DNA from: Luteipulveratus mongoliensis | Lineage (GTDB): Bacteria; Actinomycetota; Actinomycetes; Actinomycetales; Dermatophilaceae | Reading direction: 5' to 3' | Assembly (NCBI RefSeq): GCF_001190945.1 | Contig: NZ_CP011112.1 | Span: forward strand, 3,472,001 to 3,536,000 | DNA: 64,000 nucleotides | Shown: piece by piece, positions 8,359 through 16,850 of the stretch | Layout of the letters: every line of letters starts with the position of its first letter | Position numbering within the stretch: position 1 is the first letter of the stretch | Notes under the pieces: model-generated | What the model was told of the DNA's origin: nothing | Database searches by the model: none | The model's input: the letters and a program-made list of their open reading frames with translations, nothing else | Made by a program: the position numbers and the translations under genes

Positions 8359-10361
8359 CCGCCTCTGCAGGTCGGGTCTTCGATGCGCACCAGGTTGCGG
8401 CCGCGCATCGTGTAGAGCCGTCCGAGGTCATCGGCGGCGATGTGCGATCCGCTGTACCAGCCGCCGTTGATCTCGGGCACCACGACCGACACCGCGAATG
8501 TCTTCGGGTCGAACCGGAACACGGTTGTGTCCGAAACGCCATAGACCACACCCCGATTGGTGACCAGCGCCCCGAAGTCAGTGCAGATGCCGCGGACGTC
8601 CACCACCTTGACGATCCTGCGCGTCGTGACGTCGAGGACGAAGACGCCGGCGGCGCCCCGTGACATGCCATAGAGGTATCGCCCCTGGACAGCGAGCGCC
8701 GCGATGCCCGAGGGCTGCTGCGGATCAACCCGCCACAGCTCCTTCCCGGCGACCGGGTCGAAGGCGACCACCGTGCTCCTCGGGCCATTGGCGTAGATGT
8801 TGTCCCCGCCGAGGAAGGCCACGCCCTCGCGCGTCGCGACCGCCCTGACCATCTGACGGTCGTCGATCGGGTTGACCCACGTCCGGACGGCGCCGGCCGT
8901 GATGTCGTAGGCCGCGAAGCAGCCACCACCGTTGGTGTCGGACTGCGCTCCGACGAGGACAAGCCGGTTGACCGCATCCCAGCAGACATCGAGGGGGCGG
9001 TTCTGTCCTGAGGGGAACGTCGCCACCTGGTGCGGGCCGGCGCCGGCCGGGTCGTACGACCACACGCCTTGGTTGTTGTACTGCCCGGTGTAGAGCACGC
9101 CGTCGACCACGACGGCGTCCTTCGCCTCACCCGGCATCCCGAGGTTGACGACGGCTCCGGTCTCCCAGGATCGACGCGACATCACACCGTTGCCACCGAC
9201 GTAGGCGTAGCCGGCACCGGCGACCACGCCCATGGCGAGCTGCGGGCCGGGCTCGGCGCCGGCTGCCTCAAGGTTCGTCTTCGTCACGGTGCGCGAGGCG
9301 ATGTCGATCACGGCGACGAACACCGCGTCGGACACGCTCACGACCGACCCTCCGTAGACAGCGAGTCCCCAGGTCCCCCCGAGGGCCGTGCCGTCCTGCG
9401 CGGTCTGAACCTTCTTGGTCAGTAGCGAGTAGGCGTACACGTTGCCGTTGCTCGCGAAGTAGACGTTGTCCCCGGACTCGCAGAACAGGATCCCGGTGCG
9501 CGGGATGACCTCGTACTTCGTGGGGTCAGCAAGGTCGATCAGCAGCGACTTGCCCGGCCCCTTCAGCCCGACGGCCAGCTCGGACCCGAGGATCTGGAGG
9601 TCGGTGACCGAGATCGCGCCTGCCACTTCCGCGGGAAGGATCGAGCGGGACGCGCCCGTGGCGCGATCGAAGGCGTACAGGACGGCCTTGCCCGCTCCCC
9701 CGCCGGACAGGACGCTGCCAGCTCCGAAGTAGACCGTCGAGTCCGTCGCGGCCACCGCCTGGGCGAGCGTGACAGTCGGGTCAGGGACGCCGAGGCTGCG
9801 CACTGTGCCGGTTGAGGGATCGCACTCCCACAGGGCGGGTGCCTGATTCCCGCCGCTGCCGCCGACCGCGTAGACCATCCCGTCCGGTGCCACCGCGACA
9901 TCACGCACGTCGCGCTCGCCGGTCGTCCCGATGGCCACCGCCTTCGGCGACGTCGACGTCAGGTCGATCTGGTAGAGGTTGGCAGGGCCGGCTGCGTCCT
10001 GCAGGACGCCTACCGTGAGCCTGTCACCGGGCGCGTTGCTGGCCATCGCCTGGATGGCGTAGCCGCCGGGCAGGTCCACGCGAGACACGACCTTCTTGGT
10101 ACGCAGGTCGAAGCCGATGACTCTGGTCGGATCGAGGTTGCGAGAGCCGATGTAGACGATGTCGCCCACCAGCAGCCCACTGAACAACGCGAACTGCTCG
10201 ACTCCCGGACCCAGGTCGGTGATCGTGACACCAGGCCCATGACCGTGGTCGGGCGGTGCAGCCGATGCAGGTCTGGGGATCGAGGCGACAGCGGCTGCCA
10301 AGCCGGCCGCGCCTCCGAGCTGCAGGACGGTACGCCGACTCGGTGCTGGGTGGTTCTCCAT
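8322..10361 (-). CDS. Tat-exported PQQ-like beta-propeller protein A
   Basis: Protein of 679 residues starting with a twin-arginine signal (SRRTVLQLGG, then an alanine-rich core to about residue 34). The rest is a run of propeller-blade repeats with motifs such as VYAVGG, VYFGAG, LYTGQYN and FLGGDN, reading like a PQQ-dehydrogenase or YncE-type seven- or eight-bladed fold. No catalytic signature is evident. GAGGAG precedes the ATG at 10361. It is last in the operon running from the sugar-binding protein at 16736. A paralogue is at 11511-13511; both begin the mature part with the same LVGD.VY.GSRN segment. Role unknown; a cell-surface glycan-binding or sensing function would fit the neighbours. 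Confidence 0.85.
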   Translation of the reverse strand: MENHPAPSRRTVLQLGGAAGLAAAVASIPRPASAAPPDHGHGPGVTITDLGPGVEQFALFSGLLVGDIVYIGSRNLDPTRVIGFDLRTKKVVSRVDLPGGYAIQAMASNAPGDRLTVGVLQDAAGPANLYQIDLTSTSPKAVAIGTTGERDVRDVAVAPDGMVYAVGGSGGNQAPALWECDPSTGTVRSLGVPDPTVTLAQAVAATDSTVYFGAGSVLSGGGAGKAVLYAFDRATGASRSILPAEVAGAISVTDLQILGSELAVGLKGPGKSLLIDLADPTKYEVIPRTGILFCESGDNVYFASNGNVYAYSLLTKKVQTAQDGTALGGTWGLAVYGGSVVSVSDAVFVAVIDIASRTVTKTNLEAAGAEPGPQLAMGVVAGAGYAYVGGNGVMSRRSWETGAVVNLGMPGEAKDAVVVDGVLYTGQYNNQGVWSYDPAGAGPHQVATFPSGQNRPLDVCWDAVNRLVLVGAQSDTNGGGCFAAYDITAGAVRTWVNPIDDRQMVRAVATREGVAFLGGDNIYANGPRSTVVAFDPVAGKELWRVDPQQPSGIAALAVQGRYLYGMSRGAAGVFVLDVTTRRIVKVVDVRGICTDFGALVTNRGVVYGVSDTTVFRFDPKTFAVSVVVPEINGGWYSGSHIAADDLGRLYTMRGRNLVRIEDPTCRGGYRGRTVTVKGT

Positions 10362-10434
10362 CGTTCTCCTCAGGATCTGGCGGATCTGACTCCGCAGTGG
10401 CCCCGGAACATCTGGTGAGACCGGCTCGAGAGAT

Positions 10435-11472
10435 TCAGTGAGTTCGAGTGACCTTGGTCAGTCCCCGAGGGCGGTCCGGATCCAACCCCCGCGCGAGCGC
10501 GAGCTCCAGTGCGAGTCGTTGCAGCGGCACGATCTGCACCAGAGGTGTCAGCTCCTCGGCGATGCACGGCGTCGCGATACCGGCACCCAGGTCCGGATCA
10601 CCCACGACACAGACCTCGGCGCCGCGGTCAGCGACCACCTCGAGCACCGGGCGGAGCAGCCGGCCGCCGACACCCCCAGGAGAGATCACGACCACGGACA
10701 CGGTGGGATCGACGTGTGCCACCGGTCCGTGCAGGAGGTCGGCGCCAGAGAATGCCGACGCGGCGACGTGGCAGGTCTCCATGAGCTTCAAGGCCGCTTC
10801 GCACGCCGTCGGGTACGAGTAGCCCCGGCCGACCGTGAGGATGCGCCCCGCGTAGCGGTAGCGATCGGCGACCTCGCTGATGTCGACGTCGCCAGCACGC
10901 GCCACCACGTCGGGTATGCCTGCAGCGACAGGGTTTTGGCGTCCGGCCCACGAGTTGACCAGGAGCCACAGTGCCAAGATCTCCGCGGTGTACGTCTTGG
11001 TCGCGGCGACCGATTGCTCCTCGCCCGCCCCGAGGTCGAGGTGGAGCTCAGCCGAGCGAGCCAGGTCGGAGGTCGGGGCGTTGGTGACTGCAAGCGTCAC
11101 CGCTCCGGCCGCCTGTGCCGCAGACGTCGCTTCGATCAGGTCGGGCGAACCACCGGACTGGCTGATCGCGATCCAGAGGACCCCGGTCATCGACGAGCTG
11201 GCCTGGTAGCCAGTCAGACTCGACATGGAGGCCAAGCCGCAGGGCAGGCCGAGGACGGTCTCGACCAGGTACTTGGCGTAGAGCGCCGCGTGGTCGCTGC
11301 TGCCCCGCGCGGCGAGGAGGACAAACCGCACGTCCCGGCGCTGGATCTCGCGGCTGATCCCGTCGATGATCGTGCGGCGGTGGAGCAGCGACTGCAGCAC
11401 CGCCGGCTGCTGGTCGATCTCGGCACGCATGAGCGCACCGCCCGTCGTGGTCGTGCTCGCTGTCGCAGTCAT
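10435..11472 (-). CDS. SIS-domain aminosugar-phosphate isomerase/deaminase (GlmS C-terminal-like)
   Basis: Protein of 345 residues with two SIS sugar-isomerase domains, resembling the isomerase half of GlmS and the NagB-II/AgaS-type deaminases. Motifs seen are LLAARGSSDHAALYAKY, ISQSGGSPDLIEA, VAATKTYTAE and GRGYSYPTACEAALKLME, the last being the typical second SIS motif. No glutaminase domain is present, so it probably acts in catabolism, converting glucosamine-6-phosphate (or galactosamine-6-phosphate) to the ketose phosphate and ammonia. The ATG at 11472 has GGGAG upstream; the longer frame to 11727 overlaps the neighbour and lacks support. It lies between the two propeller genes in the sugar ABC operon and supports an N-acetylhexosamine substrate. 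Confidence 0.88.
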   Translation of the reverse strand: MTATASTTTTGGALMRAEIDQQPAVLQSLLHRRTIIDGISREIQRRDVRFVLLAARGSSDHAALYAKYLVETVLGLPCGLASMSSLTGYQASSSMTGVLWIAISQSGGSPDLIEATSAAQAAGAVTLAVTNAPTSDLARSAELHLDLGAGEEQSVAATKTYTAEILALWLLVNSWAGRQNPVAAGIPDVVARAGDVDISEVADRYRYAGRILTVGRGYSYPTACEAALKLMETCHVAASAFSGADLLHGPVAHVDPTVSVVVISPGGVGGRLLRPVLEVVADRGAEVCVVGDPDLGAGIATPCIAEELTPLVQIVPLQRLALELALARGLDPDRPRGLTKVTRTH

Positions 11473-11510
11473 GGTTCTCCCAACCGAATCGCCTTGGAAA
11501 TCTTGGTCAT

Positions 11511-13511
11511 TCAGTGGTCGTCGATCGCGACGAGGTTGGTGCCCTTCATCGTGTAGAGCACCCCTCGCTCGTCGCGGTTGACGTGACAGCCGCTGTACCA
11601 GCCGCCGTTGAGCTGCGGCACGACGACGGACATGGCGAAGGTCTTGGGGTCGAAGCGCATCAGCGTGGTGTCGGACGCCGCATAGACGCGTCCGCGGTTG
11701 AAGACCATCGACGACCACTGCGGGCACACGGCCTTCAGATCTGCCGTGTGAACGATCTTGCGCCGGCGCAGGTCGATGACGAAGAAGCTGCCCTTGAGAG
11801 CCATCGCGTAGAGATAGCTGCCGTGGATGGCCAGCGAGCCGATGCCGTACGGCGCGCCCGTCTCGATCCGCCAGAGCTCACGTCCCTTGACAGGGTCGAA
11901 GGCGACGATGGTCCCGCGGGGTCCGGTCTTCTGCGCGTTGTCCCCTCCGAGGTAGGCCACTCCGTCGCGGGTGGCGACCGCACGGACCATCTGTACGTCG
12001 TCGATCGGGTTGAGGAAGTGCGCCGACTTCTTGCTGGAGGGGTCGTACGTCCACAGCGCGCCGCCGCCCTCAGTGTCACGTTGGACGGCGACCAGGAGAC
12101 GTCTGAGGCACGGGTCCCAGGACACGTCCAGCGGTCGGTTCTCATCGCTCGGGAAGGCCGCCACCTGATGAATGGGCTGTCCCCGGCGCGGGTCGTATCC
12201 CCAGATGCCCTGCGAGTTGTACTGCCCGGTGTAGAGCACGCCGTTCACGATCTCGGCGTCCTTCGCCTCTCCAGGCGCCCGGAGATACTCAGGTTTCCCA
12301 CCTGAGACGCGGTGCTTGGCGATCGTGCCGTTGCCACCGACGTAGACCAGTCCATTGGCCGCTGCGATACCCATGACCGCCTGCGGACCCGCAGGCGCAC
12401 CTGCTTCTTCCAGGTCGGTCACCGCGCAGCTGCCCGACGCGGGATCGATCTCGGCCACGAAGCCGTACCCGGAGGTCGCCAGCACCTTGCCGTCCCGGAC
12501 GTCCACGCCCCAGACCTCGCCGAGCGAAGGTCCGGTGAAGGACACGGGAGCGACCTTGGCGGTGGACAGCGAGATCTGCTCGAGCGACGACTCGGTGGCG
12601 TAATACACGGCGTCGCCGTCCGCCGCGTACATCTTCGTCACCTTGCCGCTGAGCTTCGTGAGCGCGTACTTCGAGGTGTCAGCGAGATCGATGATCGCGA
12701 TCTTCGCGGGCTCAGTCCCACCGGCCGATCCCGCCACGAGGCGGTCGCCGATCACGTTGAGCTGGCGCATGCTCGGGTCGACGAGCATCTCCTTCGGCGT
12801 GATGTTGGTGAACCCGCCAGCGGCTCGGTCATAGGAGAACAAGGACGCGCGGCTCGCGCTCCCGCCACCACCGAGGGTGCTTCCGGCGCCGAAGAACACG
12901 GCGGAGTTGGTCGCAGCCACCGCGCGGGCCAACGTCGATGCAGCGTCCGGCACGCCGAGGCTGGTGACCGCGGAGGTGGCCGGGTCGAACTGCCACAGAG
13001 CCGGAGCGGTCGGACTGCCGCCGCCGACAGCGAAGACGACACCGTCCGGGGCCGCGGTGATGGAGCGGACGTCGCGATCCCCGATCCGTCCGATGGGTAC
13101 GGCCGGCTGGTCCGGCGTGGACAGGTCCCACCTGTGCAGGTTCGCCTGTGGGCCGCCGGCATCCTGCAGGACGCCGAGGTACAGGTAGCGACCGGTCGGA
13201 TCGACGGTCATCGCTTGAATGGCGTAACCGGTGGTCAGGTCGGTGCGTCCGATGATCTTGCGAGTCGGCACATGGAATGCCACCACCCGCGCAGGGAGGA
13301 TGTTGCGCGAGCCGACGTAGACGACATCGCCGACGAGGACCGAGCTCATCAAGGAGAACTGCACGACGGCAGGTCCCAGATCCGTGATCTTCGTGGTCGG
13401 CGCGCTCTCGGCGTGGGCCGAGCTCCCCGAGAAGGACTGCAGGACTGCCGCGAGGCCCACGGCCCCACCGGCCTGGAGCAAGGTGCGCCTGCTGAGGTCT
13501 ACGTACGTCAT
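11511..13511 (-). CDS. Tat-exported PQQ-like beta-propeller protein B
   Basis: Protein of 666 residues, paralogue of the protein at 8322-10361. It starts at the ATG at 13511 with GAGGAG upstream and a twin-arginine signal (SRRTLLQAGG) ending near residue 33. Blade repeats recur, for example VFAVGG, VFFGAG, LYTGQYN and YLGGDN, with the same order of motifs as protein A. There is no recognisable active site. It follows the second permease gene by 55 bases. Having two paralogues in one operon suggests different glycan features or two faces of one surface complex; this is inference. Confidence 0.85.
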   Translation of the reverse strand: MTYVDLSRRTLLQAGGAVGLAAVLQSFSGSSAHAESAPTTKITDLGPAVVQFSLMSSVLVGDVVYVGSRNILPARVVAFHVPTRKIIGRTDLTTGYAIQAMTVDPTGRYLYLGVLQDAGGPQANLHRWDLSTPDQPAVPIGRIGDRDVRSITAAPDGVVFAVGGGSPTAPALWQFDPATSAVTSLGVPDAASTLARAVAATNSAVFFGAGSTLGGGGSASRASLFSYDRAAGGFTNITPKEMLVDPSMRQLNVIGDRLVAGSAGGTEPAKIAIIDLADTSKYALTKLSGKVTKMYAADGDAVYYATESSLEQISLSTAKVAPVSFTGPSLGEVWGVDVRDGKVLATSGYGFVAEIDPASGSCAVTDLEEAGAPAGPQAVMGIAAANGLVYVGGNGTIAKHRVSGGKPEYLRAPGEAKDAEIVNGVLYTGQYNSQGIWGYDPRRGQPIHQVAAFPSDENRPLDVSWDPCLRRLLVAVQRDTEGGGALWTYDPSSKKSAHFLNPIDDVQMVRAVATRDGVAYLGGDNAQKTGPRGTIVAFDPVKGRELWRIETGAPYGIGSLAIHGSYLYAMALKGSFFVIDLRRRKIVHTADLKAVCPQWSSMVFNRGRVYAASDTTLMRFDPKTFAMSVVVPQLNGGWYSGCHVNRDERGVLYTMKGTNLVAIDDH

Positions 13512-13566
13512 GACTTCTCCTCTGTAATGGCCCTGGTCAGGGTGGCGGTCAGCGTCTTCGGGAGGC

Positions 13567-14529
13567 TCAGTCCAAGGCACCGGCAGTCATGCCGGAACGC
13601 CAGAACCTCTGCAACGAGATGAACAGGATGATGAGCGGGACGATCGAGACGAGTGATCCGGTGATCGCCAGGAGGTAGTCCTCGGGGTGACCTTGGTTGA
13701 GTGCGGTCGTGTTCCAGACGTAGAGCCCGAGGTTGACCGGGTAGAGCTTCGGGTCGGACAGCATCACCAGCGGGAGGAAGAAGCTGTTCCAGATCGCGGT
13801 GAACTGGAAGAGCACGATGGTGACGAAGCCGGGGCGCAGCATCGGGAAGGACACCGACCAGAACGTCCGCAGCTCACCGGCGCCGTCGACCCGGCTCGCG
13901 TCGAGGACGGCATCAGGCACGGACGAAGCGCTGAAGATCCGTGCGAGGTACACCCCGAACGGGAAGACCAGGCCCGGCAGGAAGACGCCGATGAACGAGT
14001 TCGTCAGCCCCACCTTGGACGCCAGCAGGAAGGTGGGCAGCGCCAGCGCGGTGCTCGGGATCATGACGCCCACGAGGACCAGGCCGAAGACCTTCTCCTT
14101 GCCGCGGAAGTCGTACTTGTCGAACGCGTAGCCGGCCATCACGCTGACCACAGCCGCGATGAGCGCGCCACCACCGGCGTACACGATCGTGTTGAACATC
14201 CAGCGCAGGTAGATGCCGTTCTCGGCCTGGAACAGATGGCTCAGGTTGGAGCCGAGACTGAAGCTCTTGCCCGGCGCGAATCCGTTGGTACCAAACAGAT
14301 CCGAGAGATTCTTGGTCGAGGCCATTACGAGCCACAGGGCCGGCAGGAGCGTGTAGGCGACGGCGGCCAGCAGGACTCCGTTGGCCACGACGCCCGACAT
14401 CCAGGCAGGACGAGAGCGACGGGGCGTCGGTCGGTCGGGCGTACGTCGGACCGGGCCTGACCGGTCGCCATCGCCCGGCTCGAAGCGCTCGGCCAGAGCC
14501 GCTGCCGAGGTGGGTGCGCTCTGAGTCAT
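13567..14529 (-). CDS. Sugar ABC transporter permease, MalG type
   Basis: CUT1-family permease of 320 residues. After a charged N-terminal extension of about 45 residues there are six hydrophobic segments. The EAA loop reads DASRVDGAGELRTFWSVSFP, the docking site for the ATPase. The C-terminus (LQRFWRSGMTAGALD) resembles the MalG/LacG end. The ATG at 14529 overlaps the stop of the preceding permease (ATGA), indicating translational coupling. It works with the permease at 14526-15413 and the lipoprotein at 15420-16736. Confidence 0.93.
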   Translation of the reverse strand: MTQSAPTSAAALAERFEPGDGDRSGPVRRTPDRPTPRRSRPAWMSGVVANGVLLAAVAYTLLPALWLVMASTKNLSDLFGTNGFAPGKSFSLGSNLSHLFQAENGIYLRWMFNTIVYAGGGALIAAVVSVMAGYAFDKYDFRGKEKVFGLVLVGVMIPSTALALPTFLLASKVGLTNSFIGVFLPGLVFPFGVYLARIFSASSVPDAVLDASRVDGAGELRTFWSVSFPMLRPGFVTIVLFQFTAIWNSFFLPLVMLSDPKLYPVNLGLYVWNTTALNQGHPEDYLLAITGSLVSIVPLIILFISLQRFWRSGMTAGALD

Positions 14530-15413
14530 GACTGGCCCCTGTTGCCGATTCGCATGACGACGAAGGACAGGCCGCCGGCCGCCAGCGCGACCAGGATGGA
14601 CGCGGACGCGGCGAGTCCGTAGTCGTTGCGGTCGAACGCCGCACTCTGCAAGAACATGTTCGGGGTCCATGTGCTGGTGATCGCGGACGATGTCGTGTCC
14701 AGGATCTTGGGCTCGGTGAACAGCTGGATGCCGCCGATCGAGGTGAACAGCGCCGCCATGACGACAGCCGGCCGGATGAGCGGCAGCTTGATCCGCAGGG
14801 CGACCTGCCACGGCTTGGCCCCGTCGACCAGAGCCGCGTCCAGTACCTCGCGCGGCACCGCCTGCAGAGCCGCGCAGAAGATGACGATGTTGTAGCCGAG
14901 CCACTGCCAGATCGCGATGTTCACGACCGAAGAGAGCGGGTGCGCGCTCGCCGGACCGCCGCTGCCACTGCCACCGAGCCAGCCGATGACCGGACTGAGG
15001 CCGGGCGTGTAGAGGTAGAGCCAGATCAGCGCGGCGATCAGACCGGGCACGGCGTGCGGAAGGAAGAGCGCGAGCTGAGTGAGGCGCCTCCCCCACGCCA
15101 GACCGGAGTCCAGGATCAGGGCGAGGACCAGCGCCGCCCCGATGAGCAGCGGCACATAGACCAGGACGTACGCGCCGATCGTGGCGAAGCCGCCGCGGAA
15201 GGTCGGGTCGGACAGCGCCGATGCGTAGTTGCCCAGACCGACGAATACCCGCTCGACTCCACCGAACCCGAGGCCCGACGTCTTCTCACTGAACAGGCTG
15301 AGCCAGATCGAGTAGCCCAGCGGCGCGATGGTGACGAGGCCGAACAGGATCAGGAACGGAGCCAGGAAGATGCCAGCAGCGCGTCGCTGCCGCTGGGCGA
15401 GAGAGACGGTCAT
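14526..15413 (-). CDS. Sugar ABC transporter permease, MalF type
   Basis: CUT1-family permease of 295 residues with six hydrophobic segments. It begins MTVSLAQRQRRAAG and the first helix is IFLAPFLILFGLVTIAP. The EAA motif is DAALVDGAKPWQVALRIKLP. It starts six bases after the binding-protein stop and overlaps the next permease by four bases. No ATP-binding subunit is encoded in this operon, so a shared MsiK-like ATPase encoded elsewhere is expected, as is common for actinobacterial CUT1 systems. Confidence 0.93.
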   Translation of the reverse strand: MTVSLAQRQRRAAGIFLAPFLILFGLVTIAPLGYSIWLSLFSEKTSGLGFGGVERVFVGLGNYASALSDPTFRGGFATIGAYVLVYVPLLIGAALVLALILDSGLAWGRRLTQLALFLPHAVPGLIAALIWLYLYTPGLSPVIGWLGGSGSGGPASAHPLSSVVNIAIWQWLGYNIVIFCAALQAVPREVLDAALVDGAKPWQVALRIKLPLIRPAVVMAALFTSIGGIQLFTEPKILDTTSSAITSTWTPNMFLQSAAFDRNDYGLAASASILVALAAGGLSFVVMRIGNRGQS

Positions 15414-15419
15414 CGCACG

Positions 15420-16736
15420 CTACTTCGAGACCGTCAGGCCGCGACTCGTCATCGCGCTGGTCGTGAGGCCCTGCACGTCGGTCAGCACCTTGGCGAGGCT
15501 TCCGGAACCCGAGCTGACCTGACCCAGGCGGTCGATGATCGCCTTGTCCGTCGTCGACATCGTCGGGCCCCAGGTCCAGTCGGCGCTCACTGCGTCGTAC
15601 GACCGGGTGCCGACCGCGAAGATGTCCTGACCTCCGAAGAAGCCCGTGTTGAACGACTTCTTGGCCACGGGCAGGAGGCTCGGCGAGGCGGGGTACATGC
15701 TGCTGGCCCCAGATGCGTACCAGGCGGCAATTCCCTTGGGGTCAGTGGTGATCCACTTGATGAACTCCGTTGCTGCGGCTGCGTTCTTGGCACCCTTGGG
15801 CACGATGAACGATGACCCGCCCCACATGGCGGATGCGGGCTTGCCGTCCCAGCTGGGGAGCTCGGCCACGGCCCACTTGCCGCTCTGGCTCGGAACCGTC
15901 GCCTTGAGACCGCCGGCACACCAGCTCGCGCAGAAATAGCCCACGGTCTGGTTCTTCTGTACGCCCTGCCAGAACTCGTCGGCGTACGTCGGGTAGGTCT
16001 TGACCAGGCCGTCGGTCACGAGGCCCTGCCAGTAGTTGGCCACCTTGGTGGAGGGTGCGCTGTTGATGCCCACGGTCCAGGCGTCGCCCTTGGTCCCGAA
16101 CCACCGCGCGCCCGCCTGCCACGACAGATCGGTCAGCATGTTGGAGTCACCGGTGAGGAACGCACCAGCGCGGGTGCTCGGGTCCAGCGCCTTCACCTTG
16201 GCCGTGAGGGCCCGGTACTCAGCCCACGTCTTGGCCGGCGTCAGGTGGTGCTGGTCGAAGAAGTCCTTGCGGTAGTAGTAGAGCATCGGCGCGGCATCGC
16301 GCGGGATGCCCCACGTCTTGCCGCCGAGGGTCACTAGCTGCTGGATCGACGCGGGGAACGTCTTCTTCACCAGCTCGCCCGCGTTCGGCGTGAGGTCCTG
16401 TGCCGCGCCGAGGCTGACCAACTCGGGCAGCCGGGTGTACTCGGCCACCGCGACGTCGGGGACGGCGCCGGACTTCACGGCGTTGGAGAGCTTGGTGTAG
16501 TAGTCGGGCGGAGCCGCCTGCGTCTCGAACGACACGGTGATGTCGGGGTGGGATTCGTTGAAGGCCTTGGTCACGGCGTCCGAGCCCTTGACGAAGGACC
16601 AGAACGTGACGTGACCCTGTGCCTTGGTCGGAGCGCCGGCCGGGCCGCTGTCATCGGTGCTCGAACCACATGCCGTGATCGCCACGCTGACCGAGATCGC
16701 GGCCGCTGCTGCGGCACCTCTGCGCAAGTTGATCAT
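15420..16736 (-). CDS. Sugar ABC transporter substrate-binding lipoprotein
   Basis: Extracellular solute-binding protein family 1, 438 residues. A lipoprotein signal ends in the lipobox ITAC at about residue 23. Typical binding-protein features follow: VTFWSFVKGSD near the start of the mature part and GGSSFIVPKGAKN in the second lobe. AAGGAG lies upstream of the ATG at 16736. It is first in the operon SBP - permease - permease - propeller B - SIS - propeller A. The SIS enzyme and the flanking hexosaminidase and fucosidase suggest amino-sugar-containing oligosaccharides as ligands. Confidence 0.92.
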   Translation of the reverse strand: MINLRRGAAAAAAISVSVAITACGSSTDDSGPAGAPTKAQGHVTFWSFVKGSDAVTKAFNESHPDITVSFETQAAPPDYYTKLSNAVKSGAVPDVAVAEYTRLPELVSLGAAQDLTPNAGELVKKTFPASIQQLVTLGGKTWGIPRDAAPMLYYYRKDFFDQHHLTPAKTWAEYRALTAKVKALDPSTRAGAFLTGDSNMLTDLSWQAGARWFGTKGDAWTVGINSAPSTKVANYWQGLVTDGLVKTYPTYADEFWQGVQKNQTVGYFCASWCAGGLKATVPSQSGKWAVAELPSWDGKPASAMWGGSSFIVPKGAKNAAAATEFIKWITTDPKGIAAWYASGASSMYPASPSLLPVAKKSFNTGFFGGQDIFAVGTRSYDAVSADWTWGPTMSTTDKAIIDRLGQVSSGSGSLAKVLTDVQGLTTSAMTSRGLTVSK

Positions 16737-16766
16737 GTCCTTCTCCTTCGTTCCAGGTAGGCGACA

Positions 16767-16801
16767 TCATTCGATGTCATTCGATAGAACGTCAAGCGAA
16801 T
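16767..16801. promoter_or_regulatory. Direct-repeat operator between SBP and regulator genes
   Basis: TCATTCGAT occurs at 16767-16775 and again at 16777-16785, a ten-base period that puts both on one face of the helix. An inverted CGAAT follows at 16797-16801. It lies in the divergent promoter between the sugar-binding protein (start 16736) and the DeoR-headed regulator (start 16851). DeoR-type proteins often bind direct repeats, so this is the likely autoregulatory site. Confidence 0.55.
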
Positions 16802-16850
16802 CGGAGAAATACGCGCGAAATTGCTGGGGTGAAGTGATATCGTTTTGCTC

